Shown in pieces: positions 43,376 to 52,115 of a DNA stretch of 64,000 nucleotides; position 1 is the stretch's first letter, and each line of letters opens with the position of its first letter. This DNA comes from Fontibacillus phaseoli (GTDB lineage Bacteria > Bacillota > Bacilli > Paenibacillales > Paenibacillaceae). The position numbers and the translations under genes are program-made. The stretch lies in the NCBI RefSeq assembly GCF_003337355.1, contig NZ_QPJW01000001.1, positions 1,240,001 through 1,304,000 on the forward strand, read 5' to 3'. The notes below the pieces were generated by a model. The model did no database searches and was not told the origin of the DNA. It saw nothing but the letters and a program-made list of their open reading frames with translations.

Positions 43376-44389
43376 TTATTCTTCATCCCGCTGCCCGTTT
43401 GCGAAATAAATCGCATTGGTGCAGGCCATGGTTGTCAGGATTCCGTCGATTGTGCCGAACAGCCGCACACGCAGCCATCCCAATCCTGCGGTTGTCAGCA
43501 TAATAGGCAATCCGTCATACCCGCAGGCCGGTACTTTTGCTAGCTCCCCCAAATTGGAATCTACGATGATCAGGGTGCCCTCTTCCGCTCCCCAAGGACG
43601 CTCAGGCTGGGCTGAACGTGTAATCTGCACAGTCAGCTCGGCAACAGAATGGGCCTCTCTGATGACTAAAGGAACCTCATCCCCAAGCCCATATTGGTCA
43701 GCTCCAAGAGTGAGACTGATCTCCAGAAGCGGCCCCATGCTCAGGCAAATCTGTCCCTGCCTGATTGCGGCAATGATGTCCGTTAACGAATGCGGCAAGG
43801 GTGCATCGGGAAGGCCGATGTATGTGTAAGCCGCCAGATTATCAGCCGGATTCGATCTATGCCAATCCCTGCCGGCCGTAGCGGAAATCCGGTACCCTTC
43901 GTTGAGTAGCTCGGTCCACTGCCTGAAAGCAGGTACATTATGATTCTTCATGGGAGGCATCGTCTCATGCCAAACCTCCATATAATCAATCTGATTCCAG
44001 TCGCTTATGGTGTAATCCCAGTGGCAGCCTGTACAGATCGGACTTCCGAAGCTGTAGGGATGGGCAATGCCTACGATGCCTCCCTGCTCATGAACACGAG
44101 CTATGCCTTTATGAATGTCACCCGGACCAAGGTCTCTCCATTCGCAGTAAGGGGCGCCAAGGGTCAGCATATGGCCGTAGAATGTCGTCCATTCCATGCC
44201 TGGAATGATAGTAATGCCTGTCTGCTTGCTGACCGCTTCGGCATCAGCCAGTCCCGATACGGTGTTATGGTCTGTAAGCGCGATGCCATCAAGCCCAAGC
44301 TCTGCGGCTGCCCGGCACATCTCCAGTAGTGAATGTGTCCCATCACTATGGGGGGTATGGGTATGAAGCTCGAAGGGAAGCCATCTCAT
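43376..44389 (-). CDS. PHP-domain metallohydrolase, CehA/McbA type
   Basis: 337 residues. Metal-binding PHP motifs in order: ELHTHTPHSDGTHS (about 7-20), LTDHNTVSG (39-47), GMEW (64-67), GIAHPYS (107-113) and the late GRDWHRS (about 177-183). The C-terminal ~110 residues form a beta domain. CehA/McbA relatives include phosphoesterases and carbaryl hydrolase. Overlaps the 156-residue gene by four bases; that protein resembles the N-terminal beta domain fused to PHP in long family members, so the enzyme appears split in two. Confidence 0.8.
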   Translation of the reverse strand: MRWLPFELHTHTPHSDGTHSLLEMCRAAAELGLDGIALTDHNTVSGLADAEAVSKQTGITIIPGMEWTTFYGHMLTLGAPYCEWRDLGPGDIHKGIARVHEQGGIVGIAHPYSFGSPICTGCHWDYTISDWNQIDYMEVWHETMPPMKNHNVPAFRQWTELLNEGYRISATAGRDWHRSNPADNLAAYTYIGLPDAPLPHSLTDIIAAIRQGQICLSMGPLLEISLTLGADQYGLGDEVPLVIREAHSVAELTVQITRSAQPERPWGAEEGTLIIVDSNLGELAKVPACGYDGLPIMLTTAGLGWLRVRLFGTIDGILTTMACTNAIYFANGQRDEE

Positions 44390-44856
44390 CTGCCGGTCCC
44401 CCTCACGGATAATTCATAGCGGCAATCTGGTGTAACCACACAATGTACGCTGATCGTTACCTTCCATACTCCGGAGGGGACGTCCCCGGCGATGAACCCC
44501 GGAGAGGTCTTGCTCCGATCCGGGCAGATGATGTGCTGCTGCTCTGGAGCATGCCGATGTGCGGAGCCGCGAAAGCCCGTGGGGCTATCGAGAGACAATG
44601 TCAACAAATTCTGCAAAGGGTAGAAGTTCTCCCACTGCTTCTTGTGTAATTCCACCCAAGCCGGATCGGAGTAGGTCTCGATAGCTTCTAATATAAGTGG
44701 CTGCGATGCTTCCCTGTCTAAAAATGGTTTGGGCGCATACCTGAAATCGATCTCCAGTGCAGACAAGGGTTGTTCCAAATGAACTTGGTAAGTGATATGT
44801 GTTTTGGAACTCAGCGGAGTGAGCTTCCCCTCGACCGCGATGATATCTTTATGCAT
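44386..44856 (-). CDS. Detached N-terminal beta domain of a CehA/McbA-type PHP protein
   Basis: 156 residues from the ATG at 44856 (GAGGT 7 bases upstream); a longer frame from 44925 has no ribosome site. Predicted beta-sandwich with the stretch SPGFIAGDVPSGVWKVTISV, typical of the domain preceding PHP in full-length CehA/McbA proteins. First gene of the operon and coupled to the PHP gene by an ATGA overlap. It probably binds the PHP subunit or the substrate. Confidence 0.6.
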   Translation of the reverse strand: MHKDIIAVEGKLTPLSSKTHITYQVHLEQPLSALEIDFRYAPKPFLDREASQPLILEAIETYSDPAWVELHKKQWENFYPLQNLLTLSLDSPTGFRGSAHRHAPEQQHIICPDRSKTSPGFIAGDVPSGVWKVTISVHCVVTPDCRYELSVRGTGR

Positions 44857-44891
44857 TGTCTGTACCTCTTTCGCTCTGTAATCATCTATAT

Positions 44892-44903
44892 GGTATCGAT
44901 ACC
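44892..44903 (-). promoter_or_regulatory. Candidate LacI-type operator
   Basis: Perfect 12-base palindrome GGTATCGATACC with a central CG, 36 bases before the first gene of the operon and downstream of the LacI gene's terminator. Likely bound by the LacI regulator encoded next door. Confidence 0.5.
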
Positions 44904-45002
44904 TGAACAACACTAGCATAATCATTGCTTGTTAAATGAACTCCTGCTTTATAGTCGATTTATGTTAAATATGGTCGATTGATTTGCTCGTAATTGATAT
45001 AC

Positions 45003-45037
45003 AAAAAAAGCAGGTCCGTCAACCTGGACGGACCTGC
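45003..45037 (-). terminator. Terminator of the LacI gene
   Basis: GCAGGTCCGTC / GACGGACCTGC stem with a 6-base loop followed on the minus strand by TTTTTTTGT. Confidence 0.9.
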
Positions 45038-45061
45038 ATGTATCTTGTATGGTGTTTCATA

Positions 45062-46075
45062 TTATATTCTTCGACAGCTTGCCCGCTCCATAATCCGGTG
45101 CGGCAAATAGATGTCTCTACATTCGGGCTGACCCCGATCTTCAATTAAGTTGTGCAGATATTCAAGCGAGGTGCGTCCGAGCTCCCGAGCAGGCTGATGC
45201 ATAGTAGTCAGTATTGGCCTGACGGCACTGGCAATCAGACTGTCATCAAATCCCATGACAGATATATCCTCAGGAACACGGAGTCCAAAATCAAGTATAC
45301 AGTTCATGGCGCCTACGGCCATATCGTCACTGGCGGCAAAAACAACAGTAGGCCGCTCTCCTTCTCCTTGCTCCAGAATCTCCTGCATCATTAATCGTCC
45401 GCTCTCCTGCTTATAGTTGCCGAACCTGATGAAATCGGGATTCAGCGGAATACCGGATTTGTTTAAGGCATCCAAATAACCTTGATAGCGGCTGTGGCCT
45501 GAAGTGATATCCTCTAGATCCCCTCCCAGGAAGGCAATCCGGCGATGCCCGAGGCCAATCAGATATTCGGTGGCATCCAGTGCCGCCCGATAGTCATTAA
45601 TCAGCACAGAGTACCTGCCCGGCAGCGGGGAGCGGACACAAGAAAACAGGATAGGCATAGAAGCGCTTTCTATAAAAGAAAGAATACGTTCGTCCACCTT
45701 TTGGTGCATGATAATGATTCCGTCTACCCGCATCTCCTGCACAGTATGCAGATATTTCAATTCCTTATCCAGATTCTCTGCAATATTGCAGACGATCAGA
45801 TTATAGCCATATTCGCTGGCACTTTCCTCAATACTGCTTAATATCGTTGAACAGAAATAATTCGTAAGATCGGGAACGATGACACCAATCGTATCGGTTT
45901 TCTGCTTTTTTAAACTGCGGGCAATCTGGCTTGGGGAGTAGTTCAATTCCTTGATCGCCTGGTTCACCTTATCGAGAATATGTTGGCTGATATATTTTTC
46001 TCCATTCAGAACTCTGGACACACTGGTAACAGAGACTCCGGCTCGTTCAGCTACATCTTTAATTCTTGCGCTCAT
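45062..46075 (-). CDS. LacI-family transcriptional regulator
   Basis: 337 residues from the ATG at 46075 (AAGGAG, 9-base spacing). Helix-turn-helix RIKDVAERAGVSVTSVSRVLN (about 4-24), hinge near 48-57 (ARSLKKQKTDTIGVIVPDLT), then the effector-binding domain. It stands just upstream of the phosphodiesterase/ABC operon on the same strand but with its own terminator, so it is probably the local repressor. The effector may be the imported substrate. Confidence 0.9.
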   Translation of the reverse strand: MSARIKDVAERAGVSVTSVSRVLNGEKYISQHILDKVNQAIKELNYSPSQIARSLKKQKTDTIGVIVPDLTNYFCSTILSSIEESASEYGYNLIVCNIAENLDKELKYLHTVQEMRVDGIIIMHQKVDERILSFIESASMPILFSCVRSPLPGRYSVLINDYRAALDATEYLIGLGHRRIAFLGGDLEDITSGHSRYQGYLDALNKSGIPLNPDFIRFGNYKQESGRLMMQEILEQGEGERPTVVFAASDDMAVGAMNCILDFGLRVPEDISVMGFDDSLIASAVRPILTTMHQPARELGRTSLEYLHNLIEDRGQPECRDIYLPHRIMERASCRRI

Positions 46076-46118
46076 GTACAATCACTCCTTAGCAAAGGCA
46101 ATGCGGATGAATCATACA

Positions 46119-46283
46119 GCTGCCACTATTATGAAATAGTTGGCGGCACCTAGTGAATTTACATCATCCATTATACAGACTATTGCGATTCGAAGTGTAA
46201 AGCCTGTGTTATTTTCTAATACAACCCATTTTAAATGAGTTGATCATTAACCATGTTTTCTTATAATGGAACTTTTTCAGAAT
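46119..46283. other. Region upstream of the LacI gene
   Basis: Contains an imperfect hairpin, GCTGCCACTATT / AATAGTTGGCGGC (46119-46146), that could be an operator or a leader structure of the LacI gene. No coding sequence is recognised up to 46283. Confidence 0.3.
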
Positions 46284-46448
46284 TTAATAGTTGTAGCCGA
46301 GTGTATTCGATTTTATAATTCCCACTTTGGTTACCACACTACCAGCTCCAATCACAAAATTGTTGCCGATGGTCACGCCGGGATTAACGATAACATTGCC
46401 TCCGATCCACATATTATCTCCGATCGTAGTCGCAATGCCATACTCATA
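46284..46448 (-). pseudogene. Hexapeptide-repeat O-acetyltransferase remnant
   Basis: The minus strand gives [20 protein letters not shown] and [15 protein letters not shown], the left-handed beta-helix core of LacA/NodL/maltose O-acetyltransferases, ending in a stop at 46284. The N-terminal two thirds are missing and the frame breaks at 46448, so this is a fragment. Confidence 0.75.
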
Positions 46449-46502
46449 TCTTGAGTTTTTTGAATTCTATCCGCTCCTCTCTCATATCTCTATAATCGTA
46501 AT

Positions 46503-46539
46503 AAAAAGGCGCGCCCCCATGTCTTGGGGGCTTGCGCCT
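46503..46539 (-). terminator. Intrinsic terminator
   Basis: AGGCGCaagcCCCC / GGGGgcGCGCCT with TTTTTAT on the minus strand. It can end the transcript coming from the SatA-like gene. Confidence 0.75.
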
Positions 46540-46686
46540 AGGATGTAACCGTTATTCATTCATCACTTCACCATATCATGTTACGGCTGTTTAAAACAAT
46601 TCTTGTCCACTGTGGATGGTATTAGATACTTATACTTATCCATGGCTGTTGATAATAACGATCTGCATTCCTTCCTCAAAATGGGG

Positions 46687-46731
46687 AATATCTTAAAGAT
46701 GCTGCCAGTATACCGGCTTCTTTAAGATATT
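46687..46731 (-). promoter_or_regulatory. Hairpin in the SatA-like 3' untranslated region
   Basis: Perfect 13-base stem AATATCTTAAAGA/TCTTTAAGATATT with a 19-base loop, 22 bases after the stop codon. It lacks a T run, so it is more likely an mRNA-end or protein-binding structure than a terminator. Confidence 0.35.
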
Positions 46732-46752
46732 ATCTTGAGAGTTAATTACTTA

Positions 46753-47307
46753 TTAATCAAGCATCAGATACCAATAAACCGCGATCTCATCACTTTCTTT
46801 ATCTAGACCTCTGTAAACGTAGGAATCGAACCCACCGATGACAAAACCGCAGCTTTCGTAGAATCTACATGCGCGGACATTATTACTTTGTGTCTCCAGC
46901 ATGATTCCCGTCATACCGCCATGCTTGGCCCAGCGTTTAGCCTGTTCTATTAATTTGTTACCGATACCGTGTCCTCTATATTGATGGTCAACTTTGATAT
47001 CTTCCACATAGGCATATTGGTTCCAATTTCTTTTCAAAACCATTTGTCCCACGACTTGATTATTTACGAGCGCTATGTAAATGATTTTATGAGGATTATC
47101 GATAGAGATCGAATGATCCTCCACTGTATCTTCTTCAATCGGTTCATCATCATACCTTTTAATTCTAAAAGGTCTCTCCTTCACCGTATACCCGATTCGC
47201 TGTCCCTCGAATTGCAAAACAAGGGTAGAGTCTACGATAAAGCTCCCATCAATGTTTATATCATACTCATCGTCCTCAGTTCTCAGTTCTCTGATTAAAA
47301 TATCCAT
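46753..47307 (-). CDS. satA: GNAT acetyltransferase, streptothricin acetyltransferase (SatA)-like
   Basis: 184 residues from the ATG at 47307 (AGGAGG, 6-base spacing). The C-terminal GNAT fold has LKRNWNQYAYVEDIKVDHQY, the acetyl-CoA loop RGHGIGNKLIEQAKRW and LETQSNNVRACRFYESCGF, which is the distinctive pattern of the Sat/SatA streptothricin acetyltransferases of Bacilli. The acidic insert YDDEPIEEDTVEDHS before the fold is also usual. It would acetylate the beta-lysine of streptothricin in the cytoplasm. Downstream of a TetR gene on the same strand. Confidence 0.75.
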   Translation of the reverse strand: MDILIRELRTEDDEYDINIDGSFIVDSTLVLQFEGQRIGYTVKERPFRIKRYDDEPIEEDTVEDHSISIDNPHKIIYIALVNNQVVGQMVLKRNWNQYAYVEDIKVDHQYRGHGIGNKLIEQAKRWAKHGGMTGIMLETQSNNVRACRFYESCGFVIGGFDSYVYRGLDKESDEIAVYWYLMLD

Positions 47308-47402
47308 ATCCGTCCTCCTATGGTTTTGTAAGGTGCGAATAGTGATAATTATCCGATGATTTCCAAGCGTAATCGCAGTATAACGATCGATGTGGTCATT
47401 GC

Positions 47403-48032
47403 TCAAACGGTCTCCTGAATACTTGGTTTAACGGATAATACCTCCCATACGTTCATCAGTTGAATTATGGCGGAATTAATTGACTCGTATGGAACATTGT
47501 CCCGGGCTTGTATCGAGATTCCTCGCAGAAAGGTGTCAAATAAGGTGACCAGTATGGCAATATCCGCGGAATCTGGTAACTCGCCATTTGCTACGGCCCG
47601 GGCTATACAATCTTTCAGCCAATTGCGGACCCTCTCACGCTCCTTGGCGAGCATCTCTCGGATGTGATTATGCTTGGGAGAACAGGATACATCAGACAAA
47701 ACTATAAGACAGCCTAATGGGTGGGACTTCTCTGTCTGCATTCGTGCCGACCGCCTTAATCCCTGCTCAATGGCTTCCTTCGATGTTATGCTTGTATCCC
47801 TGAAACTTTCTGAAACCTGTCCATAGGTAGAGATATAATGGTTCACCGCTTCGCAGAACAGCGATTCTTTGGATTCAAATGCTGCATAAAAACTTGCGGC
47901 AGATATGTCTCCCATTGCTGCGCGCAACTGAGCAAGTGAAGTGGATTCGAAGCCATGTTCCCAGAACAGAATCATCGCTGCAACAATCGCTTCGTCTCGA
48001 TTAAATGATCGGGGGCGTCCCGTTCGTGGCAT
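47403..48032 (-). CDS. TetR/AcrR-family regulator
   Basis: 209 residues, AAAGGAGG before the ATG. N-terminal helix-turn-helix: RDEAIVAAMILFWEHGFEST followed by ISAASFYAAFESKESLF (residues ~12-60). Divergent from an MFS transporter gene with two copies of ATCGATCCATAAAT around the promoter, so it is probably the repressor of that pump and of its own operon with the SatA-like gene. Confidence 0.9.
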   Translation of the reverse strand: MPRTGRPRSFNRDEAIVAAMILFWEHGFESTSLAQLRAAMGDISAASFYAAFESKESLFCEAVNHYISTYGQVSESFRDTSITSKEAIEQGLRRSARMQTEKSHPLGCLIVLSDVSCSPKHNHIREMLAKERERVRNWLKDCIARAVANGELPDSADIAILVTLFDTFLRGISIQARDNVPYESINSAIIQLMNVWEVLSVKPSIQETV

Positions 48033-48059
48033 AAGATGACCTCCTTTAATTCTATACTA

Positions 48060-48073
48060 ATCGATCCATAAAT
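48060..48073. promoter_or_regulatory. TetR operator copy 1
   Basis: ATCGATCCATAAAT, identical to 48113-48126, just upstream of the -35 box of the MFS promoter and 28 bases before the TetR start codon. Confidence 0.5.
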
Positions 48074-48075
48074 CA

Positions 48076-48104
48076 TTGACAAGCGATTTTGTTGCGCTTA
48101 ATAT
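48076..48104 (+). promoter_or_regulatory. Promoter of the MFS gene
   Basis: TTGACA, 17-base spacer, TAATAT: near-perfect sigma-A promoter, flanked on both sides by the direct repeat ATCGATCCATAAAT. Confidence 0.8.
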
Positions 48105-48112
48105 ATGGAATG

Positions 48113-48126
48113 ATCGATCCATAAAT
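48113..48126. promoter_or_regulatory. TetR operator copy 2
   Basis: ATCGATCCATAAAT, right after the -10 box. Together with the preceding TATGGAATG it makes the inverted repeat TATGGA-N8-TCCATA (48103-48122). Confidence 0.55.
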
Positions 48127-48150
48127 ACATCTTAAGGAGGAAATAAAAAA

Positions 48151-49356
48151 ATGGCCCCTCTTTCAACATCCGCGGGTAAACTTCAATCTGCCGACGCTTC
48201 TGTTAAGCTTCCCTGGCTTGCTTTGCTGGCACTTGCAATGACAGGATTCATTTGCATTCTTACTGAAACCATTCCGGCGGGGTTACTGCCATTAATAGGA
48301 GAAGGGCTAAATGTTTCTAAGGGGTTGGCTGGTCAACTGGTAACTTCTTATGCGATTGGTTCCATAGCGGCCGCAATTCCGTTCGCCATGTTTACCAGCG
48401 GGTTTAGGCGCCGTCCATTGTTGCTCGCTATTATAGCGGTATTCTTGGTATTTAACACCGTCACCGCCTTGTCAACCAGTTATGTGTTGACACTCATCGC
48501 TCGTTTCTTCGCCGGTATGGCTGCTGGCGCCGCATGGGGAATGATCGCCGGTTACGCACGGCGGATGGTGCCAGAAGTATTGAAAGGACGAGCTTTGGCA
48601 GTAGCGATGGTGGGAACTCCAATCGCTCTTACGTTCGGAGTACCGTTCGGCACTATGCTCGGTGACCTGATTGGTTGGCGTGCCGTTTTTGGACTCATGT
48701 CCCTTCTCACTCTTATTTTAATGGGTTGGGTGTTATGGAAAGTTCCGGATTATCCAGGGCAATCTAGAAATCAAAGAATGACCGTTGGGCAAGTGTTTGT
48801 TATGCCCGGCTTACGTTCAATTCTTATGGTGGTGTTTACCTGGATGTTGGCACACAATATCTTATACACGTATATCTCACCGTTTCTCGAGCCGATCGGG
48901 CTCTCAGAGCGTGTTGATCTTGTCTTGCTGATTTTCGGAATAGCCGCACTTATCTCCATCTGGATTGTTGGACTTTTAATTGACCGTATGCTACGCCCTC
49001 TTGTATTGATCAGCCTAATTGGTTTTGCGCTTGTGTCCGTTGCCCTATGGGTGGGCGGTACATCAGCACCGATTGTCTATGCGGCAGTTGTGTTATGGGG
49101 ACTGACCTTCGGCGGTGCCGCCACGCTGCTGCAAACCGCCCAAGCTAATGCAAGCGGTGAGGAAGGGGTGGATATCGCAATGCCGATTAATACTACAGTA
49201 TGGAATCTGGCCATCGCTGGCGGAGGCATTGTAGGTGGTGCGTTGCTGGAGCATGTTGGAGTTCAATCGTTTCCAGGGGTGCTATTGATCCTGCTACTTG
49301 TTGCGTTGATTATCGCTTGGAGTGCGAAAAGGCACGGCTTCCCTAGCAGGCAGTGA
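48151..49356 (+). CDS. MFS efflux transporter (YdhP/AraJ-like)
   Basis: 401 residues, AAGGAGG before the ATG, twelve predicted helices. The first loop region GLAGQLVTSYAIGSIAAAIP and the RFFAGMAAGAAWGMIAGYARRM motif identify a drug:H+ antiporter of the arabinose-efflux-like group. Controlled by the divergent TetR. With the SatA-like gene it forms a likely antibiotic-defence cluster; its own substrate is unknown. Confidence 0.88.
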   Translation: MAPLSTSAGKLQSADASVKLPWLALLALAMTGFICILTETIPAGLLPLIGEGLNVSKGLAGQLVTSYAIGSIAAAIPFAMFTSGFRRRPLLLAIIAVFLVFNTVTALSTSYVLTLIARFFAGMAAGAAWGMIAGYARRMVPEVLKGRALAVAMVGTPIALTFGVPFGTMLGDLIGWRAVFGLMSLLTLILMGWVLWKVPDYPGQSRNQRMTVGQVFVMPGLRSILMVVFTWMLAHNILYTYISPFLEPIGLSERVDLVLLIFGIAALISIWIVGLLIDRMLRPLVLISLIGFALVSVALWVGGTSAPIVYAAVVLWGLTFGGAATLLQTAQANASGEEGVDIAMPINTTVWNLAIAGGGIVGGALLEHVGVQSFPGVLLILLLVALIIAWSAKRHGFPSRQ

Positions 49357-49417
49357 AGTCCCTCATTCATTAACGTATTTGTTTGAGGATCCAATCGACC
49401 ATTTGACATTAATAATA

Positions 49418-49460
49418 CAGCGGCAGTATAGGACTTTATTTTTTGGTCCAAGGCTGCCGC
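49418..49460 (+). terminator. Hairpin after the MFS gene
   Basis: AGCGGCAG...GGAC / GTCC...CTGCCGCT, two nested stems around an ATTTTTT-rich loop. Placed 62 bases after the stop codon; the T run is in the loop, so termination is uncertain. Confidence 0.4.
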
Positions 49461-49552
49461 TATTCGAGAAATATCGAGCGATCAGGTACGACTTTCCGCT
49501 TCTTTCATTTCAAATTTTGCAGCCGATTAAATCCATAAATTGAAGCAGTTAC

Positions 49553-49579
49553 AAAAAAATAAAACCGCGCTACGCACGG
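49553..49579 (-). terminator. Terminator of the SLH-GH3 gene
   Basis: CCGTGC-gta-GCGCGG followed on the minus strand by TTTTATTTTTTTG, 46 bases after the stop codon. Confidence 0.8.
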
Positions 49580-49624
49580 CTTATAATTTAGGTATATATT
49601 TTTGTCATCTTACGCCTGGGAGAG

Positions 49625-51910
49625 TTAATTATCGCTAACCATGCGTTGATCCGTTGTCACCGGCAACACGCCGCTAGCTTCCAATCGGCCGAGCAGCACT
49701 TTAATCCCGGCGGCTGTATTGGGCTCCTGCTTTCCGTAAACCGCAAGTCCTGAGGTCACGTTCTGCAAATAGATCGTCTCATACGGATTGCCAAGCGATA
49801 AAAGAGCATATCGCTTATTACGCTTGTTCATCTCTTCGATCAAGGTCTGATAATCGGTCCATCCGAACTGACTGGCCACGTTACGGAACTGGTAAGAGGC
49901 CAGGATGACATAATCCGCCTTATCCATCGCCTGAAGCGCCTCCGTCGTTTTTCCTGGACCGATAACGGAAATTTCCGTCTTTAGCGATAGGTTACTTGCG
50001 GCTTGCATCAGCTGCCTCTCAAGCTGCTCCGCCTGTTCCTTCTCGGCTGCGGCAATAACAACCCGGTCTCCTTGGTGAATTTGATCCGGATGCTCACCGT
50101 CGCGGCCGGCCAATAATGTGACCGCTCGGTCTGCAATTTCCCGTTCCACCGTGCGATGCTCCTCGGATCCGATGACATCGTTAAGCGCGGCCAACTTATG
50201 CGCAAGGCTTTCGCTACGGTCAAACAACCCATATTTTGATTTAAGCTCCAATATTCGTTTTACCGACTTATGGATGGTTTCGATCGGGATCGTCCCTCTC
50301 TTCACCGCGCTAACCAGCGTTTGATGTGCAGTTGCCGGATCTTGCGGCATAAGGATGATATCGACGCCTGCGGAGACTGCGCGTTCCACCGCTTTATTTT
50401 CCCCAAAATGTTCCGCAATCGCATTCATGGTGAAGGCATCAGAAATGATGACCCCTCTATAACCCAGCTCCTCCCGAAGCAGTCCGGTCAGCACCTTTTT
50501 AGATAACGTGGCAGGGATCGGCACGCTGCTTCCGTCCTTGAGCGAAATAACGTGTTCATTGTCTACTGCGGGGAACGCAATATGCGCGGTCATGATCATC
50601 TCCACCCCGTTCTCGATCGAGGCACGAAACGGTTTCAGTTCCACCGCGTCGAGCCGTTCGCGGTTATGTGTCAGGACCGGCATTCCCAGATGGGAGTCTA
50701 CCGTCGTGTCACCATGCCCAGGAAAATGCTTGACTGCCGCAATGACCCCGGATTGACGCAGCCCTTTTATTGTTGCGAGCCCAAGTCGTGATACCAAGTC
50801 CGCATCCGAGCCAAACGAACGCATCCCGATGATCGGATTGTCTGGATTGCTGTTAATGTCGAGCACCGGGGCGAAATTGACCTGCAACCCGAGCGCCTTC
50901 AGCTCTTCCCCTGTCAGCCTTCCTGCCGCTTCAGCCAGCGCCGCGTCACCGGTTGCGCCAAGCGCCATTTGACCCGGCAGATTCGTCCCGCCGGGAATTC
51001 GCTTAACAACGCCTCCTTCTTGGTCGATGCTGAGAAACAGCGGAATGTCACCTGCTTCCTTTTGCAGATCATGCGTGAGTATTGTAGCCTGTCGCGCGTC
51101 TACTATATTTTTGTCAAAAAGAATAAGTCCGCCCAAGTCCTGATCGTGGATGCTGCGTTTCAATCCTTCATTGACGGTTGTTGTCACGCGACCCTTCCAT
51201 TGCCTAATGTCAGGCATGAGCATTTGGCCGACTTGCTCGCTGACGGTCATATAGGATATCAGCTTATCCCAATCGTGCGCCTGAATGGCTGCTTCGCGTT
51301 CGAATCGAATCACCCGCGTCATAAATACGGAAAACTCCGCCCGCGTGACAGGTCGATCCGGCCGATAGGTGCCATCCGTATATCCACCGATCAATCCGTT
51401 GGAGCTCATGACGAGAATAGGTGCTGCCGCCCAATGCTTCTCTGTATCCGCAGTTAAACTTACGGATTGCTCTCCTTTCGCAAGAGAATAAGCACGTGTA
51501 AGGAATGCGGCAGTCTCTGCGCGGCTCATCGCTATATCCGGATGGAAGGTGCCGTCAGGAAATCCGCTAGACAGCCCGTTTTTTTCCGCAATGGCGATTT
51601 CGCGATAAAAAGGATGTGTTGTCGGAACATCCGAATAATTGGTACCCTCCGTTGCAACTTGCAACTGTTGAGGATAAAGCTCCCGAACCATGAAAGTTAC
51701 GGCTTGCGCTCTTGTTACAGACCTCTCGGGCATAAACTTCCCATTGCCATATCCGGCAACGGTTTCCCTTTTAGCCATATAGTTAATGCTGTCTTCTGCC
51801 CACTTCGAATGTTGCAGATCGGCAAACCGTTGTTCCGCAGCCGCACTCCCTGCCGAAATAAGCATGGAACTCAGCACGGCACCGAGTATCGTCATCATTT
51901 TTACATTCAT
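49625..51910 (-). CDS. S-layer-anchored GH3 beta-N-acetylhexosaminidase (NagZ-like)
   Basis: 761 residues: signal peptide 1-25; three SLH repeats (about 28-75, 90-140, 155-200; each with the G-x-x-DGTFxPD-type turn and RAE/RAQ helix); GH3 catalytic barrel (about 215-550) with KHFPGHGDTTVDSH (394-407), the NagZ catalytic loop, and the nucleophile D491 in SDAFTM; C-terminal GH3_C-like domain (about 570-750). SLH domains hold it to secondary cell-wall polymer, where it would remove N-acetylglucosamine from muropeptides. AAGAGGTG precedes the ATG; monocistronic. Confidence 0.92.
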   Translation of the reverse strand: MNVKMMTILGAVLSSMLISAGSAAAEQRFADLQHSKWAEDSINYMAKRETVAGYGNGKFMPERSVTRAQAVTFMVRELYPQQLQVATEGTNYSDVPTTHPFYREIAIAEKNGLSSGFPDGTFHPDIAMSRAETAAFLTRAYSLAKGEQSVSLTADTEKHWAAAPILVMSSNGLIGGYTDGTYRPDRPVTRAEFSVFMTRVIRFEREAAIQAHDWDKLISYMTVSEQVGQMLMPDIRQWKGRVTTTVNEGLKRSIHDQDLGGLILFDKNIVDARQATILTHDLQKEAGDIPLFLSIDQEGGVVKRIPGGTNLPGQMALGATGDAALAEAAGRLTGEELKALGLQVNFAPVLDINSNPDNPIIGMRSFGSDADLVSRLGLATIKGLRQSGVIAAVKHFPGHGDTTVDSHLGMPVLTHNRERLDAVELKPFRASIENGVEMIMTAHIAFPAVDNEHVISLKDGSSVPIPATLSKKVLTGLLREELGYRGVIISDAFTMNAIAEHFGENKAVERAVSAGVDIILMPQDPATAHQTLVSAVKRGTIPIETIHKSVKRILELKSKYGLFDRSESLAHKLAALNDVIGSEEHRTVEREIADRAVTLLAGRDGEHPDQIHQGDRVVIAAAEKEQAEQLERQLMQAASNLSLKTEISVIGPGKTTEALQAMDKADYVILASYQFRNVASQFGWTDYQTLIEEMNKRNKRYALLSLGNPYETIYLQNVTSGLAVYGKQEPNTAAGIKVLLGRLEASGVLPVTTDQRMVSDN

Positions 51911-52115
51911 CTGTACACCTCTTAGTTGTTGTTCTTTGTATGATGAATAGACGCTTCTGATGTACCATTTGTTGCGACCAGGAAGATAATGGACAGGAAA
52001 AGGCGCTTGCTAGAATAGCGCCAAGCTATTAGCTGGAATAGCGTAATGAAGGACTGCCTTTCGGCAGCCCCTAGCATAAAACTTTCGTAATCCGTTAGTG
52101 ACATGAAATTTCCCT

